In this document: positions 48,811 through 57,692 of the stretch, piece after piece
How the letters are laid out: the number at the start of each line of letters is the position of its first letter
How positions within the stretch are numbered: position 1 is the stretch's first letter
Assembly: GCA_026874595.1 (NCBI GenBank)
Contig: CM049313.1
Coordinates: 30,130,008 to 30,194,007, forward strand
DNA from: Sipunculus nudus
Taxonomy: Eukaryota; Annelida; Sipuncula; Golfingiida; Sipunculidae
DNA length: 64,000 nt
Reading direction: 5' to 3'
Notes under the pieces: model-generated
Seen by the model: only the letters and a program-made list of their open reading frames with translations
What the model was told of the DNA's origin: nothing
Databases searched by the model: none
Made by a program: the position numbers and the translations under genes

Positions 48811-49889
48811 CTGTACATGTACATATGTCATGAAAATTTCTATTTTTCATGCAATTTTCTATGTTTAGGAGCCGTAAAACAATCAAAAGTAGGTCAACCA
48901 TAACGAAACGCAAACTCGATCTGTAACTGGTCATTATCTGTCCACACACCAAAAATCAGGCCAATATCTGCAGGCATTGCGAAAATAAATCCGTACATGT
49001 GTATTTGTCATGAAAATTTCTATTTTTCATGAAATTTTCTAAGTTAAGGAGCCGTTAAATGGTCAAAAGTAGGTCAACTCGGAGGAAACGCGAACTCAAT
49101 CTATATCTGGTCATTATCTACCTACACACCAAAAATCAGGCCAATATCTGCAGGCATTGCGAAAAAAAGTCCGTACATGTGTATTTTTCATGAAAATTTC
49201 TATTTTTAATGAAATTTTCTAAGTTTAGGAGCCGTAAAACAGTCAAAAGTAGGTCAACCGGGATGAAACGCGAACTCAATCTGTAACTGGTCATTATCTG
49301 CCCACCTACTAAAAATCAGGCCAAAATCTGCAGGCATTGCGAAAAAAAGTCTGTACATGTGTATTTGTCATGAAAATATCTATTTTTCATGAAATTTTTT
49401 TAGGTTAAGGAGCCGTTAAATGGTCAAAAGTAGGTCAACTGGGACGAAACGCTAACTCAATCTATATCTGGTCATTATCTACCTACACACCAAAAATCAG
49501 GCCAATATCTGCAGGCACTGCGAAAAAAAGTCCGTACATGTGTATTTTTCATGAAAATTTCTATTTTTCATGAAATTTTCAAAGTTTAGGAGCCGTAAAA
49601 CAGTCAAAAGTAGGTCAACCGGGACGAAACGCAAACTCGATTTGTAACTGGTCATTATCTGCCGACACACCAAAAATCAGGCCAAAATCTGCAGGCATTG
49701 CAAAAAAAGTCCGTACATGTGTATTTGTCATGAAAATTTCTATTTTTCATGAAATTTTCTAAGTTTAGGAGCCGTAAAACAGTCAAAGTAGGTCAACCGG
49801 GACGAAACGCGAACTCAATCTGTAACTGGTCATTATCTGTCCACACACCAAAAATCAGGCCAATATCTGCAGGCATAGCGAAAAAAAGT
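48811..49889 (+). repeat. Tandem array, six units of 180 bp
   Basis: Units start at 48,811, 48,991, 49,171, 49,351, 49,532 and 49,711, each opening with c(c/t)gtacatgt. Each contains 'tttttcatgaaattttct', 'gtcaaaagtaggtcaac', 'gaaacgc.aactc.at' and 'ggccaatatctgcaggcat'. Alternate units look most alike ('cctacacaccaaaaatcagg' in units 2 and 4), which hints at a 360-bp higher-order step. The array is part of element X. Confidence 0.95.
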
Positions 49890-49983
49890 CTGTACAACTG
49901 TTTGATTTTGGAATGACAGAATGACGGAAGGACGGACATGGGTAAAACTATATGCCCCGGCCACTTTGTGGCGGGGGCATAAA

Positions 49984-50338
49984 AATATTGAACTAATTTC
50001 TGGTATGTACATAGGAAGTATATAGAGGAATGAATATGTTAAAAATGATCAATATCAGGTCAGTGGTTTTGATATTAGGCGGTCTTGAAGTGTAACAATG
50101 CGTTTTTAATGGAAAACAATGGTTTTTCCTTAATAATTCGAAGGAACGAAGTCCAAGTGACCCAATTTTTAGTATGGTAAGAGATTTTGGGGACATCTAA
50201 ATGCCAAATTTCAGATTTGTAGGTCCAACTTTTTTAAAACGTGCCAGTTTAATGGACGGACGGACGGGCGGACGGACAGCCGACGGACAAAGGACCACAA
50301 CTTTAGCTCAGATGACTTATAGTCAGCTGAGCTAAAAA
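49984..50338 (+). mobile_element. Family R repeat, copy B, right part
   Basis: It resumes with 'tgaactaatttctggtatgt' and runs to the R end 'atagtcagctgagctaaaaa'. With 39,311-41,763 it makes one R element of about 2.8 kb, split by the 8.2 kb element X. Confidence 0.75.
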
Positions 50339-50339
50339 T

Positions 50340-50714
50340 ACATCCAAGATAAAGGTGTTACAATAGCTATGTTGACCTATAGTCAGATGAGCTGGGAAAA
50401 AAAACATATGATGGTGATCCAGATTACCTTCAATATTTGGATTGTTTGTTGTTATCCTCCACCAGATTTCAACAACATTTTGCGTGAAATTCCACACAAA
50501 CAAACCACTTGTAAAACAATTATTGACACCTCTTGCCACCTGGTGACAAAAAACAAATCAGCAATCAAAGTTTTGTATATCAGTTTATGCAAGGTAGGCT
50601 ACCCTCTGTTGGCACAGACCCCATTTAAGGCATGGTGAAAGAGCTTGCCCATAGGATATGTGTGCTAAAATATAGGTCTGTGGCTTTCAAGGCTGTTAAA
50701 CATGCCCTATAAAA
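50340..50714. other. Non-coding spacer between R copies B and D
   Basis: Unique-looking sequence. The 89-codon ORF at 50,369-50,638 has no recognisable domain. Confidence 0.4.
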
Positions 50715-53295
50715 ACAAGGGACCTATGGGTCACGGCGCTCAGCTGTTATATATGATAAAAAAATATGATTTAGAAATGAGGCACATGCTGGTTTTGTGT
50801 GGTAATAAGTATAAGCTGTATTATGAGTTGTTGTTGTTTAGCTTATGTATGATTTTGATAGTACCTTTGGAGACAGAGAAGAGAATTGATTTCATTTATT
50901 TTATTAACAAATGGAGTACTATTGTTACACAGATTTTGACTTGGCCATATAACTTATAAGCAGAACATATAATATAAGAGTTTAACTATTTATTAAAAAA
51001 AATTACAAATATTGTCCAATATATAATTTTTATTAAAAATAATAAGAGAATCGTATGATTTTTAAAATGAATATAACTGAAATGATTATTAAAATAATAT
51101 TAAAGAATATATTCATGAATGAATTCATGAATACATGAAGAAAGTATTTGCACTGGTATTCATATACTTTCATATGAATTCCCATTCTTTATGCAAGAAA
51201 TTTTATAATCCAGTACATATTCATATTCGTATTTAAATACAATTGCAAAGTATTCCCACCATGTCTGGTATTTATTCAGTTTTCACCAAACAATGGTGTT
51301 GAGAATCCAGAATGTACAAAATTCACACATTTAAATAATGATCATAAGTACCTGGTTTTATGGCTTTTATTATATTAAAAAAAAAATAAATGTGATATAT
51401 TCATTTTGGACTAATTTCACATAAATGTACACACTAGACACAGTAGGAATCTAGATTAATATTATCAACTGCATCTTTGTCTATCATTAATTTCTTTCAT
51501 ATGATCCCTAATGATTAGTAATGAATAATATGATTTACTTTTTTATTATTAAAATTGAACTGAAAAATGCCATAGGTGACTGCATGGTGTTATTTGGAAT
51601 ACGTGACATTCTATCCATCGATACAAGATTCTTATATCATCAGTAACTGAAAGTTAATTCCCTTTTATTATAAACTAACAAATTCCTTTTCTATTTTTCT
51701 TTAATTTGTTATTAAAAACCAATAAAAATTGATTAATTTATTGTTTATTGTTATGTTGTTGGTTAAAACTACTAGATGAGTTGGGTTGGACACCTGGATC
51801 AACTGTGGCTGGCCATAAGCTGCCTGGCTGCCCAAGTATATGCCTCCCCTCAAGCGTGCATAATTTGCTGAAAGTTCAACAAGGTCAACATACAGGTGAC
51901 TCAAGAGTGGCTGGAGAGAGCCAAAGTCTGACATGGTCTCATAAAAACATTAATAAAAGCTACAATTTTTGGCCAATTTCTTTCAGCTTTCTAGACTAAA
52001 AAGCTGAAATCCTTATGTGTGCATGATATGAAAATTATATAAACAGAGCTCACATGAAACAAAAGTGAAATGGTCAAAGTTGGGCAAAATTTAAGGTACT
52101 AATTTTATATTTATACTAATAACTTGTAAAATTTGAAAAATTCAGAACTAATTTTGGGTATTCAATTGAATCTTGATTAAATAATGTTACATCCCTGACA
52201 AAAAATCTCTAGCTTCAGCAAGCCCCTTGTTAAGGGAGTAAATATATTTCTTGATTTTTTACAAAGTGCATTATGTTTGGGCCCATAACTTAAAACAATT
52301 ACGCAATACTGACATCATTTCTGGCATGTGCACAGAGAATGTATAGAAAAACATGTATATTATATATGATTAAAGTCTGATCAGTGATTTTGATATTAGG
52401 CAGTATTGAAGTGTAACAATGGGTTTTTAATTGAAAAATGAAGTTTTTCATTAATATTTCAAAGGTATTAAGTCCTAGTGACCAAATTCTTGGCATGATA
52501 GGGGATTTTGGAGACATCTATTTGTAAGCCAAATTTTACCAACTGAGAGCTGAAGCTGGGGAGCTGAGCTCTTGCAAACTGCATAACACTAGCCTGATGT
52601 AAACAATATGTTACATGGTGCTTGAAAACTTGAATAAAATCTACAGTTTTTGATCAACTGGTTTCAAATTTTTGGTGTTAACAGACAAAATGCTAACAAA
52701 AACATGCTGAGAAAATTAAATCCACAGTACTTACAGGAAAAAAACGTGCCATGGTCAAAGTAAGGCAAAATTTAAGGTACCAAATTTTTATTTTTGTTAA
52801 TATTTTAAAAAATTTAAAAGATTTTGATCTAATTTTGGGTATACAATTTAATTTTGATTAATTAAAGTTATATTACTTGAAAAAATATCCATAGCTTTGA
52901 CAAGTTTTGTGTTAAGTGATCAAATATCTTTCCTGATTTTTTACAAAATGCATTATGTTTCTTAAATTATATAATACAGAAATAATTTCAGGCATGTACA
53001 TAGGAACTATATAGAGGAATATTTATGGTAAATATGAGGAAAAACAAATGAGTGGTTTTGATATTAGGCAGCCCTGAAGTGTGAAAATAGGTTTTAAATA
53101 ATAAATTGAGGTTTTTCCTTAATTTCACAAAGGAACAAAGTCGCAAAGACCCAGTTTTCGGCTTGGTAGGAGATCTTGGGGACATCTAACACTATGCCGA
53201 ATTTTAGGTTCCTAGGTCTTACAGTTTCAAAACGTGCCACATCGACGGACGGACGGAAGACGGACAATGGACCTTATAGTCAGCTGAGCTAAAAA
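50715..53295 (+). mobile_element. Family R repeat, copy D (full length, about 2.6 kb)
   Basis: It starts ACAAGGGACCTATGGGTCAC and ends 'ccttatagtcagctgagctaaaaa'. It is close to copies A and C over the first kilobase (for example 'gatttagaaatgaggcacat' is shared). The (GACGG)n part before the 3' end is short here and the 'ctatagctcagatga' arm of the hairpin has been lost. Confidence 0.8.
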
Positions 53296-53435
53296 TGGCA
53301 GAACTATGGTATGAGAGCATGAATGGTGATGGATAACATGTTCATTCCCTTTACTCAGTTAAACTAGAGTAGCTGATGTGATAAAAGCAACAAGCTTCAA
53401 GAGGCAATTAAATCACTGTGAAATAAAAGACTTAC

Positions 53436-53697
53436 CATAATGGTGCTTCTTAGAGTCCATGTTATTGAGTATCTTCAGCATATAACCATTAGGGTTGATT
53501 TTATCAATAAAAGGATTGGTAAAGTCCTCCTCGACCACAACATGAAAATTCCTGTCATCATAACTGTTAAACTCTCTGATATCAGTGACTTTCAGGCCAT
53601 ACAGGCGCATCAGGATTTGGCAGGCATATTTGCATGACAGGGTTGGTCTAATGGCCACCCCAGGTTGAAGTGATGTCACCTGGCTGTTCTCCTCATT
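53436..53697 (-). CDS. HYKK: Exon of hydroxylysine-kinase-like gene (N-lobe)
   Basis: The minus strand gives an exon of 262 bp after acceptor 'gttttacag' (ending at 53,698), with donor GTAAGT at 53,435-53,430. The frame encodes IRPTLSCKYACQILMRLYGL, then KVTDIREFNSYDDRNFHVVV, then NPNGYMLKILNNMDSKK. A 'P.ls...A..l....yGL.v..i..L.SYDD.NF.V' start followed by 'YvLKI.N' is the N-terminal nucleotide-binding lobe of hydroxylysine kinase (AGPHD1/HYKK); the LKI Lys is the ATP/GTP-contact lysine of the kinase fold. It ends in phase 1 and joins the exon at 23,616-23,750 in frame. An initiator ATG is not required because an upstream acceptor is present, so an earlier exon lies to the right. It may be beyond the gypsy element. 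Confidence 0.85.
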
Positions 53698-53699
53698 CT

Positions 53700-54900
53700 G
53701 TAAAACAGTGAAACCTTGAATAAATTTACTTAGAACAGTCTATGTACTGCTGAAAACTATATTCCAAATTTTACCAAAAATTTGCTGATATATAACATGT
53801 ACATGAAATACAGTGGAGCAATGTTTATCCGAAAAGCTCAGGGGAAAGGGTTTTTTTTTTTATATAATTGATGGTTTGGAAAAACAATGCCACACAATTA
53901 ACCATGATTGCCAACCTGCCATTGAGCACTGGAGTTTACTAAAGATTGACAGACATGTATGATTTAATAAGAGGTTCGGACCATACCACTTGGACTGGTC
54001 TGGTCCACAATTTTGGGCTGGACCTGACCGCTAAGATTAAGTACTGGACCGCTTCCAACCTGGACCGGTTCGGACCGCTCTACCTAAAAGGTTTAAGCTA
54101 AACATATGAATTAATGGATTAAGTACCAACTAGATGGGTCAAAATATGGATAAACAGCTCAACCCCAACAAACTGCAAGAAATTGTTTTATGGTCATTTT
54201 CTGTAATATATACAGGACCAGATTAACAATATATCAAAAGTTTACCAAAGTTAGACCCCGGGAAAGTTGTTATTTTCAAGATGGCGTCCAAGATGGCCAT
54301 CTAGCCCCTCAGATGGCAATAAATCATTTATTTTTCATCACAGAGCTGTTATTTTGGTTTCTACTGCTTGCTTTTTGGAGTCCAGAAATCAAATAGAACC
54401 AATAACAAGGCAGGCCTAATCTGTTGCCAAATCTGAAACAGTTGGCAGTTTCTCAACCTATTTAAAGATACAGACACAATCTTGGCCTGTTGGTAAATCT
54501 GTTTACACATACTGAAAGACTTTGGCTAAAATGCTTTTTTTTCCAAGCTGACATATTCATATAATGTTTATCAAAATATCTAGAATAATAGAAGATGCAG
54601 TCCTTTCATTGTTAAAGGTCCAATAATTCTGCCAAAATCATTCAAGTTAACTTGAACAAAGGCCACCTAAGAATAATTTTTGTGCAATGTTACAAAAGTT
54701 ATAATTGAAACAATAATTTTGTAAAAGAACAGTTTTGCAGTCCTCAGTTTGAATTAGACATAATAAAGGCTATAAGACCAACAAAAGCTTTTCTAATATG
54801 GTTGAAAGAACCATGGCCTAGAATAATAATTCTTTTGAAAAATTGAATGATTCAACTCGACAGTTTCATCATGAACATTTTATTTTTAAGAAGAAAGAGG
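53700..54900. other. Non-coding intron sequence
   Basis: No exon seen. There is a short internal phrase 'ctggaccg' repeated near 53,990-54,080. A+T-rich spacer. Confidence 0.4.
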
Positions 54901-55725
54901 CTAAAATAATGCAAATAAAAAAAGTCAATGTAGATGGCACCACGAAATCTGCAACTTCAAATGTGAGTCATGTGACCAACATTTGCACAATACTTGGTAA
55001 TGCTAGCTTCTGTCATTTCTGAGATTATTATGTCAGTATGCTTACTTGGCCAAATGACTAAGTTCAATTTGTGTAACTCTGCTAAAATTCATCAAATGCA
55101 AACAATTTGAACAAATTTGAGAGGGCTTGCCTCTGGGACCATTTCTGTAAAATATTGAACAATTTGGCTGGACCATTTACAAGAAGAAGACTTTTAAAGG
55201 TTTTTAGAAAAAAAATAAGCTGAATCCCACAACATTAGATATATGACCAATAATTGCATAAAATCTGGTAATGGTAGCTCCTGCTATTCCTGAGAAATAA
55301 TGAGTTAATGTACAGATGACCAATGACCCCTGTACAAAAAATGCTGGTTGCGCCACCAATACCTGAATTTCATATATGACTCATGTGGCCAACACTGGCA
55401 TAAAATTTGGTGATGATAGCTCTTGCCATTTCTGAGATTGTCATTTTTGTATGCTTTTTTGGAAAGATGACTAAGTTCAACTTTCTGTAACTCGGCCAAA
55501 ATTCACAGAACTCGAACCATTCGAATAAACTTGAGAGAGATGGTATAAAAGATTATTTCTGTGAAATATTGCACAATTTGGCCTGACCATTTCGTCAGAG
55601 AAGATTTTTAAAATGTTTTTTAGCTTTTTCTCTAAAAAGTTTTTAAAGATTTTCAGATGGCTAATTTTTTGCATTAAATTTCATGATGCTAGCTCCAGTC
55701 ATTTTCAAGATAGTATGGGTTAATG
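54900..55725 (+). repeat. Family Z repeat, cut by the gypsy insertion
   Basis: It shares with 19.4-20.9 kb the phrases 'tgatgatagctc', 'agatgactaagttcaacttt', 'gtaactcggccaaaattcac' and 'ttcaagatagtatgggttaa'. The Z sequence stops at TAATG (55,721-55,725), directly before the LTR. TAATG (or part of it) is the expected target duplication, and its partner would lie outside the window. Confidence 0.7.
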
Positions 55726-56643
55726 TGTTATGTGGTAAGAGGTGTTAATATCTATTATAATTAATTACTGATTTTAACGCAATATTTTGGTACACATAAG
55801 ATCAGTTACCAGTTCAGCAGATGGAAAGACAGATAGATCGACAGAGAGAAATGATAATAGCCTAAATTGGTGTACCAACGCATTGTCTACCTTTGTAAGA
55901 CAGGTGTTTGGATTCCGATCTCCATATGTCGGTTAGCATATAGGTTTAGAAAAGAAGCTGATAAATGAGTATTTTAATGGACATAAATTCTGAATGCAGA
56001 CAACCAGTGATTACTATAGACTGGTATAATTGTTATAGCCATGTGAATGTAAACTTAATCAAGTAAGCCAAAATAGATTCTGTTATTATAGGCATCAGCA
56101 GAAGCCAGGTTTAGATCTGGATGACAGTGTAAAATGATATAAAAGTCAAAGGTACGGTGAATACCGGCCTGTGCATGAGGCAGTAATTTAGGACAGGAAA
56201 AATGTACCAAAAGTGAGTCAGTAAGTAGCTGGGTCACACAGAATTGATCAGGAGACAAATATGTACCCTGAATATATTAATGACAGGAATATAATGATAT
56301 TACATGAGTTTTAGGTAAAACAAGGAAAAAGTTTGTGCGTAGGCGAAAGCCGAATCCATATATGGTTATCTAAACATTCAGGTGCATCATAATGATACAT
56401 ATCCAATATCCAATAGAAAAGTGTAAGATGATGTAAAGGTTTGTGACGTAGTAATACTGATACAAAATCCTGTGTTGGGCTGGGAACTGGCAGACAGACC
56501 CACGCCATCATCAACATGTAAACCAAGACAACTGGAAATAAAACAGCACAATATCCAACTTGGACTGTCTCAGTTATTCACCTGACGCGCCGTGTGACTG
56601 TGTTATGGCCAGGGAAGAACTCCCCTAATTCCCCGTTGTAACA
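55726..56643 (+). repeat. gypsy 5' LTR (918 bp)
   Basis: It starts TGTTATGTGGTAAGAGG and ends CCCGTTGTAACA, with inverted tips TGTTA/TAACA. AATAAA lies at 56,537-56,542, a probable polyadenylation signal. The promoter was not located with confidence. Confidence 0.93.
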
Positions 56644-56646
56644 CAT

Positions 56647-56660
56647 TGGTGGAGATCCGG
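56647..56660 (+). promoter_or_regulatory. Putative primer-binding site
   Basis: TGGTGGAGATCCGG begins three bases after the LTR. TGG complements the CCA tail of tRNAs. I could not name the tRNA. Confidence 0.6.
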
Positions 56661-56699
56661 TTTTGGTACAACGATCTACCTCGTCACGACATAATCAAT

Positions 56700-57692
56700 A
56701 TGGCACCAACAGGACAGAAGACATCATCAGATTCTACACCGTCAGGTAAAATAGACTGTTCAGTTATTCCCATGTTTTATGGAGATGGTGACACAGATGC
56801 AATTGACTGGCTCGACCGTTTTAACACCACGGCTGTCCTACTAGGCTGGACGAAACCGTCCGTAGAAGGTCTTAGAAGCGATCAGAGAGCTGAAATATTC
56901 TCCTTAAAACTAGCTCCAGGTAGTGTTGCCGCGTCTTGGTATCGTTCTCTACCTTTAGACACGCGTAAAGACTTTCCAAAACTAGCAGAAGCTTTTACAC
57001 AACGTTTCGCGCGTAAGGGTCAGAGACTCGCTATTTTAAGAACTTTTAATACAAGAGTTTTTCAGTCCAACGAAACTGTTGATCATTACATTGGTCACCT
57101 CCGTAATATGGGAGCGCAGCTCGGTAAATCTGAACAGGATATCATGGACGCCATTAAAATTGGGTTTCCCAGAGGAATCCAACAATACATAGACTTAAAA
57201 GACCCACAAAATCTTGAAGATTTGACAGAACTAGCTCGTAAGGCTGTTGAATTTCATCCCATTACCAACTCGCCGATTCCACCACAACTTAATATAACGG
57301 AGCTGTGTGAAGAGATCAGCAACGCTGTTTGGCAGCGGGCCCCGTCGACCGCCACCGAATCTCCGCTGAGACGACCTCGCACACCATCACGTGAGCGCAC
57401 AGGAATGCGTTCCGCATCACCTGCAGCTGCACCCCCTCCCCGCTGGCGATCTCCGGGACCACAACAACAACGCTCCACTCAAGGTTACAGACAACCCAGA
57501 CGACCATTGTCAGGTAACAGTCAGCCACCTTCGCCGTGTCCACGGTGTGGTTATAATCATTGGGCTTATCTATGTAGATTTAAAAATGTTAGCTGTAATT
57601 TTTGTGGTGAAATAGGCCATTTGGCCCGTGTATGTCGCAACGCTAAAACTACTCCTAAAACTGTACGGTTTGATAGAATAATGTTTAAATAG
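56700..57692 (+). CDS. gag: Gag polyprotein (330 codons), ending in TAG
   Basis: ATG 56,700 lies 56 bases after the LTR in an open frame that extends upstream without another ATG. The protein starts MAPTGQKTSSDSTPSG. Its middle has a Ty3-type capsid part (DWLDRFNTTAVLLGW, then FTQRFARKGQRLAI and VDHYIGHLRNMGAQL). A Pro/Arg-rich linker (about 230-270) comes next. Two zinc knuckles follow: CPRCGYNHWAYLC (C-x2-C-x3-H-x4-C, one residue short) and CNFCGEIGHLARVC (canonical CX2CX4HX4C), at about 280-311. It packages element RNA. The frame continues into pol after a single TAG at 57,690-57,692. Confidence 0.93.
   Translation: MAPTGQKTSSDSTPSGKIDCSVIPMFYGDGDTDAIDWLDRFNTTAVLLGWTKPSVEGLRSDQRAEIFSLKLAPGSVAASWYRSLPLDTRKDFPKLAEAFTQRFARKGQRLAILRTFNTRVFQSNETVDHYIGHLRNMGAQLGKSEQDIMDAIKIGFPRGIQQYIDLKDPQNLEDLTELARKAVEFHPITNSPIPPQLNITELCEEISNAVWQRAPSTATESPLRRPRTPSRERTGMRSASPAAAPPPRWRSPGPQQQRSTQGYRQPRRPLSGNSQPPSPCPRCGYNHWAYLCRFKNVSCNFCGEIGHLARVCRNAKTTPKTVRFDRIMFK
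57690..57692 (+). promoter_or_regulatory. In-frame TAG between gag and pol, candidate readthrough stop
   Basis: The context is ATGTTTAAATAGGACATAAC. From 57,693 to 57,848 the same frame has no stop (52 codons, starting DITPDPELD) and enters the protease. Gag and pol are therefore in one frame (positions divisible by three), interrupted only by this TAG. Suppression of a UAG is the gag-pol strategy of gammaretroviruses. For this element it is an inference. A frameshift is not needed. Confidence 0.75.

Larger units (their letters stand above)
41764..49983 (+). mobile_element. Element X with 180-bp tandem core (nested in R copy B; host to C and W)
   Basis: The left end has a small hairpin GTGTCGGAAAGACAC (41,771-41,785), then ATGCCCCCGCC (41,788-41,798). 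The right end has a strong hairpin at 49,952-49,980: ATGCCCCGGCCAC, loop TTT, GTGGCGGGGGCAT, then AAAAA. GGCGGGGGCAT is the exact inverse of the left ATGCCCCCGCC. Between the ends lie 180-bp units, broken by R copy C and by element W. This plan (inverse subterminal motifs, 3' hairpin, central tandem units of 160-180 bp) resembles the 'pearl'/DINE-like elements known from bivalves and now placed with helentrons. That is family knowledge, not a search result. Confidence 0.7.
23751..53435 (-). other. HYKK: 29.7 kb intron of the kinase gene, filled with mobile DNA
   Basis: The donor GTAAGT (53,435-53,430) and acceptor ..TAG (23,752-23,751, minus strand) bound an intron of 29,685 bp. It contains the pogo/Tigger-like element, LINE remains, a copia element and the R/X/W/Y repeat stack. 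Almost all of these are on the plus strand, antisense to the host gene. Confidence 0.7.

Noticed and set aside
48811-49889. Regular repeats as a CRISPR array
   Set aside because: The 180-bp units are repeated as a whole, without short constant repeats and variable spacers, and the DNA is eukaryotic.
57681-57692. -1 frameshift site before the gag stop
   Set aside because: TTTAAAT looks slippery, but pol is in the same frame as gag, so a shift would leave the coding frame.
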